Assembly: GCA_000499405.2 (NCBI GenBank)
Contig: HG738138.1
Span: 21,262,757-21,326,756 of the forward strand
Length of the DNA stretch: 64,000 nt
Direction of reading: 5' to 3'
Source: Onchocerca volvulus
Taxonomy: Eukaryota; Nematoda; Chromadorea; Rhabditida; Onchocercidae
The notes beneath the pieces are model-generated. The model made no database searches and was not told the DNA's origin. It worked only from the letters and a program-made list of their open reading frames with translations. Both the position numbers and the translations under genes were made by a program. Below, piece after piece: positions 41,254 through 54,734 of the stretch (within the stretch, counting starts at the first letter, position 1; each line of letters opens with the position of its first letter).

Positions 41254-41919
41254 ATGACTGATGTGGAGAAGGAATTAAAAGTTTTGTTTAAAGTTAGATA
41301 TGGAATCTCTATCTTACATGGCCAGGCGCTATTTAAAGCACCAATATATTTTTGGCACAATGGTGCATATGGGGTCTATAAACCGATATAACCAAAGCCT
41401 ATATTATATTCATTTCCGTCTAGATTAGCACAAACTTTTGACTTTCTTTCAAAAGCAGACACAAGATGTGCGATACTACAATGCTATTTAATATGGCCAG
41501 CTCACTCCTTAATCCCGTTAAATAAACCATAATAAAATTTTCTCCCATTACTAACTCAATATCTAATGCCTTCTCTTTTGCCAGCTGCCATTTAAATCAC
41601 TGTTAATTGCAGTTTTAAATTATTACGAATAAGTGCCCACAATAATGGATTTTTAAATTATTTTGAAATGAAAATTATTCACAGGTGACGTAATTGTTGA
41701 TCGAACATCATTATTTAGGCATGAAGAAAATAGTCGTGATAAAATAAACAGTTATCGATACGTCGGAGGAGAAATATACGGACAAGTGAAGTATAATTTT
41801 ACATGTCAGAATTTTTTGAAAATTGAATTCGATGTAGAATCAGTAAGTGTATTTTTCAATACTCAGAAATTTTTTTGCAATTTCAGCTGATTAAAAATGA
41901 TAAACATGATCTGTTTTGA
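41254..41919 (+). CDS. Possible small three-exon gene (99 residues), unrecognised
   Basis: Model: 41254-41362 (ATG, phase-1 end at a GTGCAT donor), 41685-41842 (TCACAG acceptor, GTAAGT donor) and 41887-41919 (TTTCAG acceptor, then TGA). All phases agree. The best-supported part is the middle exon: excellent splice sites around 52 open codons (VDRTSLFRHEENSRDKINSY, then YVGGEIYGQVKYNFTCQNFL). The first exon (MTDVEKELKVLF) is an inference with a weak donor, and the last intron is only 44 nt. No signal peptide, membrane segment or known motif is seen. The middle exon might belong to another gene with distant exons. Confidence 0.33.
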
Positions 41920-44900
41920 AAAGCAGTAGTGTGAAGGCTAAATTTTGATCTTTGCTATTTAAAAAAAAAAAAAAAAAAAAAGGAAAAATTGCTGTCAGAT
42001 TAAGGCTGCAGCCGCTGATGCCAATCCTCCCTATTCTCCATTTAGCCGCTCATCCTACTTTACACATTTGTGGCCCAGTTGTTGTCGAATGAGACCCTTA
42101 AATTTCCTTCTTTTTATAATCTATTTCTTAAGCTATTCACAATTATGGCTCTTTTGTCCAGTGATGCATCAAATATGGCTATATTTTTTGAATGCCATTT
42201 CCAGCTTCTTTCATCATTAAAATTACTTTTTGAAATAACTTTCCAAGTTATGAATTTCAAATTATGTTTATCGAGACTAATATATAGCTTCACACTTCTT
42301 ATTTCATTCACTATTTAGGGTATAAATCGCACCAAAATGTGAATTTCGAAATCAATTTTTTTTTTTATTTTAAATTTCAATTTTTCTGAAGAAATTTTTT
42401 TCAGATTTAAATCACTCACTAGTTGATATTTCTGTTTTTATTGTTTCTAAACAATAGTTATAAGAATGATTCTTGTTAATCCAGAGAGAGTCTTTATTCT
42501 TATATTATTTACTCTTAGTTTTTTTTTTAATTACCCAAAGATGAGGGTAAAGCAGTATTCCAGCCTCAATTACGCATTGCCTGTAAAAATTTTTTTCTCA
42601 ATCGCCAGTTTAAGAAACATGATTAGATAAGAGCAAAGAGCGGAATGGCACTGTTTCCGGATTCTTGAAGAAACAGAATCATTTCTTTAAGGATCTGGTA
42701 ACGATTAGTGTCATTCAGCCAGCTAAAATTTCATCCAGCTCATTGAACTCACCTTATTTCTTATTTCTTATCATAAAATTTCTCCATGCTAGAAATTTAT
42801 GTCACGCATGTATCTCTCCAACATTCCGAGGGCAATTCGTGAAGCAAATTTTGCTTCCGCATTTGAATTCTAACCTATTTTTCTAGTTTGATGAATAAAG
42901 CAAATTTCAATAGATGCTTTTGTGAAACCAGTATCTTGTTATGGTGTGATTTTTAATGATTCAGTAATGTTGGAACGCGAGTTATATCCTCTCTGGAAAC
43001 TAAATAGTCTTGTTTAATGTTTTCTGGCAGAGCGCTAAGTGATTCGAGAACACTGATAGTCTAATGATCAGTTGATTGACAGCTGTGCTTCGTTCAGAAA
43101 CTTCTCACATATAGCACTTTATCTCAGGCAAAATGTACCAAATGTGTGAGATATGCCGACTGATGTGATTCGGAAAATTTTCGTCCCTTATCTAGAACTG
43201 CCAAAAAACATCCTTCCACAAAAACGATTCTTTAGGCTTATTACTTCCTTCTACCTGTGCATGTAATTTATCACTTTACTTTGAAATATGGCAAATTTAT
43301 CGAATGAAATGAGAACTGCTAGAGCGATGGCACAATAAAAGTTACCTTAAATTTCATCTTCTTCCTCAGAAATCATATAGTCGTCCATCTTTTATTCTGA
43401 CAATGTTTTTGGGATAGATATATTATGCGACATTTTATTTTTATTTTTGCCATAATAATCTTTTGAATTCATTAAGCATTGTGGAAATTGATTAAATGGC
43501 ATGACAGCAAATGAAGCGTTTGCTAAGCATCACAAATTCAATGAAAGATTCGTCAAGTTAGAATAATCTGCTAGTCTTTAGATGACATCACAAATAAAAA
43601 TGCTCATAAATATTTTTTATTATGAATAAAAGCACTTAGCAACACTCTATTAAGTACAAACGAAAAGTCTTTGCAAAAAAAAAAGAGGAAAAGAATACTA
43701 AAAAATATTTCTTGCCAAAAAAAATAAAGTCAAAATAGCAGTGTTACAAAAATATTCATTTCTAATTATTTTAGTATGACTTAACTTAAGACTATTTTAA
43801 CAATTCCTTGGAAAAATAGTTTACCTTGAATCCATCCAGTGATAGCTTTGAAAAATTTCTCAGAATAATTTTTGTAACACTGCTAGTTTGACTAAAAAAA
43901 GAAAACTGACCACTTTGCCTTCTAGTTTCACTTTGAGTGTTTCGTCTTAATGATCTGGAAAAAAAGGTAAGGTTTCTTTTAACTTTTTAATGACAAAATA
44001 TCACTTGGCCTTTTGATACTAATGCAAATTAAAAAAGATCATTATATTCAGATGAAGCACCCTTAAAAAATTTCGTGAAATATTAAACAACAATAATAAT
44101 TATACATATCTATGAGATATTTTATCTTTACAACATTTTTTGCTGAATAAATTGTATAGGTTTTAATTTATTTTTTGATGCTTAAGGAGATTCAAAATTC
44201 AGAGAAGCATTGGAGGATATTTCTGATTTTTAAATGGTAATTCCAAGCTTCTCGAACAAAGCCAAGTACTTTATGAAAAATAATTATAGGTCACACTGTT
44301 TTAATTATTAAAATTTCATTACTCTCTACAAAATGCTAATTTTCGGATTGCTTCGTATTTTTATAATATGTTAGCAATATCAGTCATGAAATTAATAGAT
44401 TTATATTATCCCGCTTTTTATAATATGATTTCTAAATGCATCTTATATAAGTTCACATCCATAAATGACTTTCACTACGTTAATTGAGATAATTTTTCAC
44501 TTTCATTCTTAAGCCTCCTTAATTTTGTGATTAAAATACTTATCTAGTAATATACAAATATACCCACTGCCTATTATAGAGATGAGGATGAAACGTTTGA
44601 TGTGTTATTGTTTTTGACAATCATAACTCACTGTGCTTGCATTCCTTTCAATTAAAATTCTGAGTTAGGATGATAATGATAAAGAAGATCACTGGAATGA
44701 AAAAGGTACTGCACTCGTGCAATCATGCATATATATTATATATTTCTTACTGTTGAGAAAACTTGTACGGCTCTATAATACCGCATTTTTTATCAATTTT
44801 GAAATACATGTTAGTGTGTATGAACATTTGTTCACTACTTTCAGCATGAAAATATTTATAAGTTTACCGTAGATCATATCCTGAAGCATATCTCTTTTAA

Positions 44901-45003
44901 AATTAATTTCGAACAATTAGCCCTGAAAAAAAGTTGAATTTTAGAAATAAGTCTGATAGACTTTTTCATGCAATTATTTGAGCAAACCCTTATTTTAGTA
45001 GTG
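41920..45003. other. Intergenic, one MITE-like element, no gene seen
   Basis: AT-rich sequence ahead of the CAP gene. Two plus-strand frames (42070-42318 and 42665-42886) lack splice context or recognisable content. A TATTTTAG acceptor-like site at 44991-44998 just precedes the CAP gene ATG. Confidence 0.5.
43728..43893. mobile_element. MITE-like element with about 29-bp terminal inverted repeats
   Basis: Left end 43728-43756 and right end 43864-43893 are reverse complements with few mismatches (core AGCAGTGTTACAAAAAT). The 166-bp element has no coding capacity. The inner part is AT-rich. The size and ends fit a non-autonomous DNA transposon; target-site duplication is not clear in the A-rich flanks. 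Confidence 0.75.
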
Positions 45004-45786
45004 ATGAAAAAAATTTTTGGTCGAAAAAAATTGAAAAAATCGAAATCAAATCAACATGAAAAGCCAGACGAAAACTTCAGTATTAATGGAACAACTACTC
45101 TCGCAACAAGTGGTACTTTCTGTCGCACAACTAGTGGTTTCAAGTAAAAACCTTTTTTCCCAACTGGAAACTTTTTTTTTATAGAGTTTTGAATTTATCT
45201 GCTCTTCATGATTAGAATTTTACTGAAATTGGAAAAATTTATAAGAACTAAATTCTAAATTCTAAACTAAATTCAGAGAATCGACAACTCTCGACGAATG
45301 TCACAGTTGTTATGATGCTACGTCATCATCAATAGGAGAAGAATGCCATTTTGATGAAGAGTTGGACAAGCATATGATGCAAACCATCGCCAATGTCAAA
45401 TATGTTAAAAAGAGACCTAAATTTGTTGCGGTTGGTAAGTTTCACATTAAATGATTTCACTGATAAAATATTCTTGATATTTTTCTGCGGAATAATTTTG
45501 CAGAAATTTTTGCGAATAATTTCGAAATAGAATTTTATTAATGTAGTAATTATTATCAATGTTTTAGTTTTATTGTAAAATAAAATATATTTTTATTGTA
45601 AAATATTTAAATATATGTAAAATAAATTATTAAAAATCAAGTTTAATTCTCTTAAAAATCTATTTGTAGTGATTGTCTTTTCGTAAAATTAGATTATTTT
45701 CCCAAAACTTAGAATCCAAAAATAAGGATTTTATAATGAAATAGCAATTGGAATAAGATTTTGTTAATGTATTAGTTACTAGGCTA

Positions 45787-45838
<52 letters not shown>

Positions 45839-48162
45839 AACAAAAAACATTCAAATAAATTTGTTCAGAAATATTGCGGAAATCTGAGCTAAAAAGTGAG
45901 AAAAATACTGACTAACGTTTTCAAAATTCTTGAACAAATTGAACATTGTAAATGATGAAACACTTCTGGACGATGCATGAATTGTACTGTTTCGTGGTCA
46001 AGAATTGACCGATCTAAGGCAAGGAACCAAGTAATTTAGCTATGCATCAATTAATATCACGGTCAATTAGCTAATTTTGTACAGGTGAAGTGAATTTTCA
46101 ACGTGAATGCTTGGATGCTCATAATGCGGTAAGAGCACGATACGGATGCCAGCCATTGATATGGTCTCAAGAATTATGTGATCTTGCGCATTCTTGGGCA
46201 GTCAAACTGGCTGATCGAGGACGGTTATTATTTCCGGAGCTGCACGGTAAAATGTTGATATTAATCATTCATAAGGCATTTCCAAAAATTCGAAATAATA
46301 AACAGCATCATAATTGCGGGATCTTTACTACGAAATGCTTTTCTTCTTGAAAAAAGTACGAGGAAATAAAATTTGTGGAATGAAAATAAAATTCATAAAA
46401 TTCAAATTAAATTTTTTCGCTGACAAAATTTCTCGGTAATATTCGGTATTAAAAACGCAATTTTATAATTTTATTAGGGATAGGCGAAAATATACAGCTA
46501 ACAATAGTAGACGAACAAACTCATCTACCTTCTGGTGCCGAAATTACTGAAATTTGGGCTCGCGAAGCAGAGAACTTCGATTTCGATAAACCTCGATGGA
46601 ATCCCGGTGAGTTCGTTGTTGCTCGAAGTTCTTTTAATTTTGAAGACAGCGGACTGCAAGATAATATTTTGGAAGCTTCCAAAAAGTTTCGTTTTTCAAT
46701 TTTTCTTATCTTCGAAGAATTTGATACGTTTGTGAAATATAGCTTAGGGTCATTAAAGTGATAAAACATATAATAAATGATCGTTTAATAATTGCGACAA
46801 TCATTCACCAAAAAAAAATCATATGTTTGCTGATGCATGGAGTTCGACAGTGCCTAAATATCACCAAAGATCTCTTCGAAGTTGATTGAGGCTTTTGGAT
46901 TTTTACGCAATATTCAATTCATTTACTTCCAAACAATTTGTCGAGGATTTTTATACAGCTTTCCCACAAAAAAACAAGTCGTTGTTGCTGGCACACTTTT
47001 CTGGTGAAATTATTTACCAGCGATGCTTCGAATTTATAAGTTACCGAAAGGGTTACATGCTATGTACTCTTAGAATTAACAGATTTTAAAAAACTGGATA
47101 AAGTTTTACTGGAAATGATTAGTGATGGATTTGCCATTTCCCGGAATGCTTTCAAGCATGAATATTTATGTTTGAAAGCTGATGATAAAAGTTCGGTGAA
47201 TTGTTTTAAGAGAAAATGAAAAGAATATAATTTACAAATTTTATTATTGGAGAGTAGAGAAAATAAAGTGAGTTTAAATAATCTTCTGAAAAGCAGAGAA
47301 TCGAAAGTCGGTTACTTCTCAAAATTTAATGCCATCAGTTGCGACATTGTAGATTCCCATTTTTGCAAATAAGATCAGAAGTTTTTATGAAATGAATAAA
47401 TGAAGAAGTTATTCAGTCACCAATCAGTTTATAGCAAATTTATTTAATCAAAGTTGAGATTCTCAGCATATAATTATCAGTTCTTGCATCTTTTTCAGAG
47501 ACGCAACATTTCACGCAAATAGTTTGGAAAGAAACATCTGAAATGGGTATTGCCCGGCAGTGGAATACTACAACAAATTGTGTTGCTACTGTCGCCATGT
47601 ATCGTCCTTCCGGCAACTCCAACGCTCCAGGCAAATTGGATTTTTCCGTTTCTCATCATTTATGGAATCTAAACCGATTAGTGAAGGATTAAGACTCTGA
47701 AACAATTAAATAATAGAATCTTAACATGATTCTAGAAGATATTAATGAGTGTATCATTTCTAAAATAAGCTGATCTTGTGAAAAAATTGATGCCATCATT
47801 AAGAACTGATGTCATCATTTTTGAGCATATATCGAAAAAAAAAAATTAATCAATATTCGAACATAACGAAAATTTGAAAATTTTTAAGCTTTTAATCATG
47901 AAAAAAAAATTTAAGCATTTAATTATGCAGTCATCTAGTTAGCAGTTAATTACGCACTTCTTCAACTCAAGAAAGTTTTCGAATTGCAGGTGAGTTTCAA
48001 ATAAATATACCACCAAAAGTTTATTTTGATGAAATTTCACGATTATTCGACCCAATATCACACGGCATTGCACCAGCATCACAACATTCCACAATCGCTC
48101 AAGAATCAATGCTTCATAACTTGCCGTCTTATAATGATAAATCTAAGATTTCTGATGCATGA
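45004..48162 (+). CDS. Intracellular CAP-domain protein, GAPR-1/GLIPR2-like
   Basis: Six exons: 45004-45143, 45277-45434, 46085-46246, 46478-46606, 47499-47630, 47990-48162; 297 residues. It has no signal peptide: the start is MKKIFGRKKLKKSKSNQ, very basic, followed by a Ser/Thr/Cys-bearing linker to about residue 98. The CAP domain (about residues 100-245) has CLDAHNAVRARYGCQPL, LCDLAHSWAVKLADRGRLLF, GIGENIQL, EIWAREAENFDFDKPRWNP, TQHFTQIVWKETSEMGI and MYRPSGN, in the order of GLIPR2; the active-cleft His and Glu residues appear to be kept. After it comes FQINIPPKVYF, matching the FxxNxxPP end of GAPR-1. Mammalian GAPR-1 binds Golgi lipids and Beclin 1; transfer of that role is inference. 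Intron 5 starts with GC instead of GT. Confidence 0.9.
45788..45837. repeat. Poly(A) tract of about 50 in CAP gene intron 2
   Basis: An uninterrupted run of A, followed by CAACAAAAAAC. It could be a microsatellite or the tail of a retroposed sequence; no coding relic is visible on its 5' side. Confidence 0.9.
47631..47989 (+). other. GC-AG intron (intron 5 of the CAP gene)
   Basis: The exon ends CTCCAG and the intron begins GCAAATTG; the acceptor is TTGCAG at 47984-47989. The phases match (1). The following exon restores the GAPR-1-like C-terminus, which supports the splice. If unspliced, the frame reads 20 more residues and stops at 47690-47692. Confidence 0.8.
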
Positions 48163-49380
48163 GTGGAATAAACATTTCATATTTGTGAGTTAATGTGGTT
48201 TTTTGATGCAACTTTTTTTGCTAAATATTTGGGAATAATTAGAATATTGAAAACTTGAAAGTATTAAAATTGATTAAAATAAATTGATTTAGTTTTAATA
48301 CCGAAATTTAATCCTACATTAATGAACTAATAAGCTTAATCTCTTCAGCGAAGCATTTATATGGCCAGAATGAGTTGATGAAGGATGCAAGTTATTTTTA
48401 AGACTGATAACAGACAAAAAATTTATTGCAATTATGATACAATTAATTTTCAATGGAATTTCACAAAATAATTTCAATTTTCTCAATTTTTTCGAGGAAA
48501 TTATTTAGTCTTCTTAGCTGTCTAACGATGACAACTTTTACATATTTACGTTTCATGTAACTTGTTTTCACAATTTTATAAGATTGCATTTCGGACCATA
48601 TTGCTTTAACTGCCATTTCTTTATTGTGGATGCTTTTGGTGACCGGTGATATTTGTCTGTAATCTTTTTTGCATAAAAATTTTCAAAATTTTTTGTTCTA
48701 TTCGCATAAATTTAACGACATTAAATTTTAAATTGAATAAGCACATCACCGGGACGCAAAATTATTTCTTTGTAGAAATAATTTTTTTTCGGGAAATTGA
48801 ACTCATAATTCTCACTGTCCTTTAAATTAACTATAACATTTTGATAATTAAATGAGATGTCATCATATAAAAGAAATGATCATTTTATACTGAAAAAAGT
48901 ACTGAAGACAATTTCATTTTAATGCGGAAAGTTTTATTTTTCATTTTCGAGGGCAAGTTTAATGGTAGTGTCACTTTTCCAAAAAAAAGGATTTTAATTT
49001 CCGGCTCACCGTTGTCTATTTTCCGCAATAATTTCTTTTTTTTCGCGAATTATTTTCACTAAGCGATCCAGTTTAAAAAAAGTGTAAAAAGGAAATGCCT
49101 CACTGAGATAGTCAATTGCGTTTTTCGATATGTCAAATATGAATTCAAAATTAAAAGGTCTTTATTTCACCTCAAAAATTTGTTTAGTTTTAATTATTTT
49201 ATTTTTTAAACTGCAAATATCCAATCTGAGAGATATTTATTCAATGACTGTAATTTAAGTGCAAAAATTCATGCCACAGAGCAATAGTTGACTTCAGCAA
49301 AAGGAATCCACTGATGACCAGAAGACTGAACATTTGATGCAATGTACTATTCTGTTTATGACTAAAAAGAGACTGATGTA

Positions 49381-49590
49381 ATGCCTAGATCAAAGAGTGA
49401 TCCAGATGGACTTCAACTGTGCATGCTTAGATCAGAGGAAATGCAGGAAGAGGTTAATTTTTCGCACTTATTTCCTAAAATTGAAAAAAGGCGGCCGAAA
49501 AAAAAAATTCGGCCATATAATTATCGGCGAAATGGATATGCGAAGAAAAGAGAACACTACCGTACGAGCAAGCAAAGAAGGGCAACTTGA
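49381..49590 (+). other. Basic open frame, possible first exon
   Basis: ATG frame of 69 codons starting MPRSKSDPDGLQLCMLRSEE, with a GTTAAT donor-like site after EMQEE. The later part is Lys/Arg-rich and crosses a small inverted repeat (GGCCGAA run TTCGGCC at about 49492-49515). No downstream exon could be matched. Confidence 0.25.
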
Positions 49591-51289
49591 GGAGCTGTGG
49601 TCGCCATTTCTTTATGAATGGCTATTTTTACCGACATTGGTGCCTCTCTGAGGTTCACATCTTTATTAAGAATTATCCCTCTTTTTCATATTATTTTGCT
49701 ATGAATAAAAAAATTTGAAATTGTCTTAGTCGTCATTGTCATTTGTCCCCTTCCCACGTGATACACGCATTTATCAAATGAGTTTTTTCTCTCTCTACTG
49801 ATTCTACCTTGAAATCCCAGCAAGTTCGGCATCCTAATCTGTTTCCTTCCAAGCTGAGGAAAGATTACGCTTCATTCCTTCTCTCACAGAAAGATGATTC
49901 ATCCCTATGACCCAATACTTCTATCAGTAGAAGAATCACCATCTCATAATCTCAGTCATCTTACCCATTATTATGATTTTTTCACATTCAACTTGGATTT
50001 TAAATTTAAAAAAAAATCGGAAATAACTAAAAACTGGAAGTAAGCAGTTACATGATTGAAAACTCTCATAAAGTTCAAAGCAGAAATAAGTGGTATTACT
50101 GATCCGAAATAGTCGAAAAATCAAAAAATATATGATTTTGTCGTCCCGACAGAGGAAGTCTACAAAATAAATGTGATGTAATAGACTGCATGAACATTTC
50201 CGAAGTTTTTCCCCTCTTCTACGCAACATTCAGTATGAACACAACAACTACTGTTATCAGTATCTTTTCAAGCATGCTTATTCTTGAATGATATTATTAT
50301 TAATAAATAAACAATACAATTATTATTTACAGATAAATAAAATAATTTTCACTCATCTTGTTTTTTCGGAATTTACTGCGGAAAAATCTTGTCACGTCCT
50401 TCTTCGCTGAGGGTTTCTTATTGCTTGTTGCTGATAGCTACAAAGTTTTTTCTGTTTGTTTTTCTTTTTCTTTTTTTATGAAGAAAGGTTTCAGGAGAAT
50501 TTTTGGACTGTAAGGAAGTCTTGAATCTTTTCTTCATTTGCATGCAAAGAAAGCTGCAGATGGTGCTTGATTCACTACAGAATACCTTATTAGCTTTGCG
50601 CTTTATACACCTGCTTTTTTTGAGAGGTAAAAAACTGCATGGGAAGTCTTCTGTATGAAATATTTTCCAGGAAAATTTTTGCGATCTGTCTTGCAGACCT
50701 GTTTTTTGAATAAGCAAAATCCCACAACATCCTGCTTTTTAGAATGATTTAAAGCATTAATGTACACGGATGCTTCCCGTGGAAATATTCATAAATACAT
50801 TTTGGCAATAATGGCGCCCTTCCTTTTAACACGAGTTCAAAATGTGTTTCGATGTTCATTTCTTTTGCATCTTCTTAAACAATTTAAGATAATTCTGAGA
50901 AATTGAAGTGAAATCAATTGTAATGGTTAAATTTCCGACTGTTTGTGATGAAGTACTTTCAGAAAGAAGTAGGAAAAGTTGAAATTTTGGGTCGTTGCAG
51001 TATTCCAGTATCAAACTTCCTGTATGCCATGTTCTTGATTCAATGTGAAACAGAAATAAATTAAGTTACTAAAAAATTTGAGAATGAATCCTGTATAGCC
51101 CTCTCCTCCCATTACTAATTGCCATTGCATCATTTCCATCTCTCACTCTTATCTGTCACCACATAAACAATTATGAAGGGAATATGCCTTTTTTGTGTGA
51201 TTAATTAAGATAAGAATGCGATACATTTTGCAAATATCCATGAATGTGCATCTGCAAATGCATATTTGCAGCAATAGACAATATGTATA

Positions 51290-51313
51290 TACATGCATGC
51301 ATGCATGCGTGCA
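51290..51313. repeat. (GCAT)n microsatellite
   Basis: Alternating CATG/GCAT units, about five and a half copies, followed by CGTGCAC. Confidence 0.85.
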
Positions 51314-51632
51314 CAGCTGTACCCCAAAATCATTCATATAGCAATACCGATGTTTGTTGAATGCTTCCGAACGAAAAATGTGCATATTGTTTGTTATATG
51401 GAAGGATTGCCAGATTCCACATGCCAAATTGATTGACTATATGGCATATTGATGAAGTTATCATTATCCTAACACTTTTTTCTGCTCTGCACTCACGCTA
51501 TCCATCTTAATTGATTGCTATCAACAAAAACTGAAAGGTATGTCCAGGAATAACAATTAAAATAGAATGGGTCACTTATACCAGAAGCGATCCTCTAAAT
51601 CCATTATTCTGAAGCAAATATACCGTAAATGT

Positions 51633-51845
51633 TTATGAGCGAAAAAAAGCGCATTTCAACAAATCAATCGAAGCATTCAGATCATGCGTAGCATTTTCTG
51701 TCTCAACAATTATTTGTCTCGAATATATTAAATGATTATGTTCCAAACAATCGAATTTGTCAATTGCTCCATATTGCATGGAAATCATCAGTTCGAATCT
51801 CAAAAGTCTTGCAATTTCAGCAGCGGATAGAACAGAAAAAATCAT
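51633..51845 (-). other. Open frame, possible exon
   Basis: 70 codons with ATG, protein-like (LLRFELMISMQYGAIDKFDC, then IIVETENATHDLNASIDLLK). An acceptor-like TTGCAAG lies inside its start. No family recognised, and the phase does not join to the exon-like stretch at 52040. Confidence 0.25.
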
Positions 51846-52039
51846 GTTAACAAATTAAATTCATATAAATAAGTAAACCTTACCTAATTCTGAAGAATGA
51901 TCCACTTTCGCTTATTTATTGATTTGATTTTTTTATTTTTTTTTCTTGTTTATTTTTTTTTGGTTCTCTCAATTAATGGAGACTCATAATTTTTAATATA
52001 TTGTTAACCAAAATATAATCTTTTGTTTAAATGGGAAAC

Positions 52040-52091
52040 TTTGAAGCTTGCAAACAGCTTCGATCATTTCTTCTCGCACAGCTGGCTCTGT
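52040..52091 (-). other. Exon-like stretch
   Basis: After a CTTCCAG acceptor on the minus strand the frame reads TEPAVREEMIEAVCKLQ, an amphipathic helix-like sequence with balanced codon use, before a weak GTTTCC donor. It may be an exon of an undetected gene. Confidence 0.25.
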
Positions 52092-52584
52092 CTGGAAGAG
52101 GAAATGAATTAAATTTGAAATCTTTTCCGTTCTGTTTGAGACAAGAACTATTATAATGAAGAGACAACATGTGCAGCGATTTCCATCTAAAAATGGTTAT
52201 ATATGTAAATGTGCGGTATATTTTCAGCATTTTTCTCGGAAAACAATGGTTCTTTTTTTTGCAATAATTCAAAAATAGCAAAGTATTCATTTCATATTTT
52301 GAAAGCCACTCCATTGTAAAATCACATTGTCATGCAATTTAGCAAGAATGAAAATTAATATCTGAAACATACAGCTGTGCAATATTGTAATATTTTCATC
52401 AACATCTAATAGATAAAGAAACTAGTTTTAATAAATTTCTCTAAATAAATTGTCAAAAATTCAAACTTATTGAAAATTATCACGATCTAAATAAAAAAAG
52501 TACGTAACAAAAATAAAGAAATTCTAAAACAGAATTGAATAACTGAAGTAGAAAATAACTTAAAGTAAGGAAATTTTGCAACTG

Positions 52585-52775
52585 AATCTTTTTAACCTTT
52601 CCTGATCTTCAACATGTCGCCTTATTATCGGTCCACCTCAGTTCATTTATCTGTTAATCAGAGCTTTTTGGCGGTAAACATGTTTATTGTCTTGTTGGTC
52701 CCTTTAAAACTATCTTCGCGCTTCTTGACCTTTAACACTTCTTGTTTACATTATTACATCTTTCATTTTTCTGAC
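52585..52775 (+). repeat. Dispersed repeat family, copy 2
   Basis: Same-strand partner of 37166-37440; shares CCTTTCCTGAT, the GGCGGTAAACATGTTTATTG block and CTTGACCTTTAACA followed by TCTTGTTTA. Confidence 0.75.
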
Positions 52776-53742
52776 AATTCCTCAGCTGCAATTCTCATAT
52801 TTAAATCCTCAAAAAGTTTTGAAACAATATTAGAAAATAACTGTTTAAAAGCAAAATTCATTTGCATTAATGTAAGAATGAGAAACACTTAGAAGTTTAA
52901 ATATTTTGAATGCGAATTCCTATTGTATAAGAACTATCATCTGATCAAATAGTTTCTTTTTTCTGAGGCATGCTCTGTAATAAACTTTCTTTCAATCATT
53001 TGAAATTCGAATTTCTAGTAACTGAATTATTTTGAAATTCTAAATTTTTATAAGAGTGACAAAGTGAATTGCCAGCACATTTGCTTGATTTCACTTGCCT
53101 TGGATTTCTCGAGGCATTGAAACCCTTTGGTGAACAATCCAGCAATTCATCAATGAATCAAATCTGCACTCACTTCAGGGCGGCTTACTACAAAATGTAA
53201 TGCACTCATTTAATGTTGTCATTTTAACAGGCGAAATTTATTATTCACAATTTAAAGTATTAAGATTTCGTCGATTAGGCAAATTCTCAGTCACCTTCTT
53301 CTTTCTTAATTGATAAATTCAACGGCTTTTTCAATAATTTCAAAATTTGTTTCTTTAAAAATGAAAACAGAGGTGAAATTTTCGAAATCAATGATGAACT
53401 ACGGAAGCGGAATTATGGGATAAGACAATAAAGTAATGAAGTCAATAATTCAGAACTATTTTGGATTCAAAGAAGTTCAGCAGAAATAATCTTTGACTAT
53501 TACTTTCGAATAGCGCGTAAGATTGATGCCATCTTGTTCCTCCCTATCCGAATGTTGCATGAAACTTCCTTTATGGGTTCCTTTTCACAAAAAAAAAAAA
53601 AAAAAAAAAGAAAAGAGAATTCATTTTCATTCGGCTTATCAAAGTCAAATAAAAGATATTCAAATTTTCGAATTGTAAAATTAGTAATAGAACATATTTG
53701 GGATTGATGACGATATTTACACTATACGGATTGATCTATCGC

Positions 53743-53876
53743 TCAATTCAGAATTATCTCTGCCGCCAATTCTTTGTAGAGTGGACAACGTTTAATGAAG
53801 TTGCATAATGCTTCACTCATAACATGGTCAGATTCATTGTCCGAACGAACCGATGGTCTGCTGACTTTGATGAGAA
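53743..53876 (-). other. Possible last exon of an unknown gene
   Basis: On the minus strand a TTTTATAG acceptor is followed by 43 open codons and TGA. The product is protein-like (VSRPSVRSDNESDHVMSEAL, then CNFIKRCPLYKELAAEIILN), with two Cys and a helical end. No upstream exon was found within reach, and the family is not recognised. Confidence 0.3.
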
Positions 53877-54734
53877 CTATAAAATGTATTACTTACATTT
53901 TAACTAATCTTTCTTCTTAAACAAACACATCAATAAATGCAAACTAATCAGTACCTCTCATCGAAATTAATCTTTCAATCACAAGAAATAATCAAAGATA
54001 CGATATATAAATACTGCCAGCAATATCCAACAACTTCTAAAAATGACGATTTGGCTCGGTTAAATATTTCTTTGTTGTATTTCTTTCGCGTAGAAATGAT
54101 GTTTTCCCAAGCCGCCGTCCACAAAACACCAATATTTTTTGTCTTTTTTACTATTCGAGCATAACTCTCCTCCTAGCAACCCAATCTGTATCTTCCTAAC
54201 CTTCTTTTTTTACCTTCTTCTCACTTTGTCGTTCGTACTGAAAAATTTGCCATGAAAATATCATATTCGTTACAAACAGTTCTGATTATCTCAAGAAGAA
54301 AACGGAATTAGATTTCTCAAAGTTTCTTGCATATTTATTGTTTATTTTTGTAATTTTTACAGCTTTCTAAATTTCAAAAATCGCCTTGCACACCTTAGAA
54401 AAATAGCGATTATAGCTAATAATATGTTAAAGTTATGATAAAATTATATTGAAAATTGAAAGTTTCGTTGTTCCAAGAAAATTAAATAGCGTTTAACTGA
54501 GAGGTTTGATTTATACGCTTGTTTACGTGATTCTCTCCAAAGCACTTTACATAGATATCGCTGAAGTTAGTGATGCTAATTAACGATAAATATTTAATTT
54601 CAGTTCATCATTTCTGCTTCTTAATTCTCTTGAGCGAAGTCGATAAATTTCATCTTCCTTCAAATTTTGCTATGAGAAATTTCAAGACTTATCGACAAAA
54701 GCCGAGAAATCTAATTAGTTGTGTATAGGCAAGA

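Noticed and set aside
53937..54164. 75-codon plus-strand ORF
   Set aside because: Protein-like for a few residues only; no splice context or family likeness.
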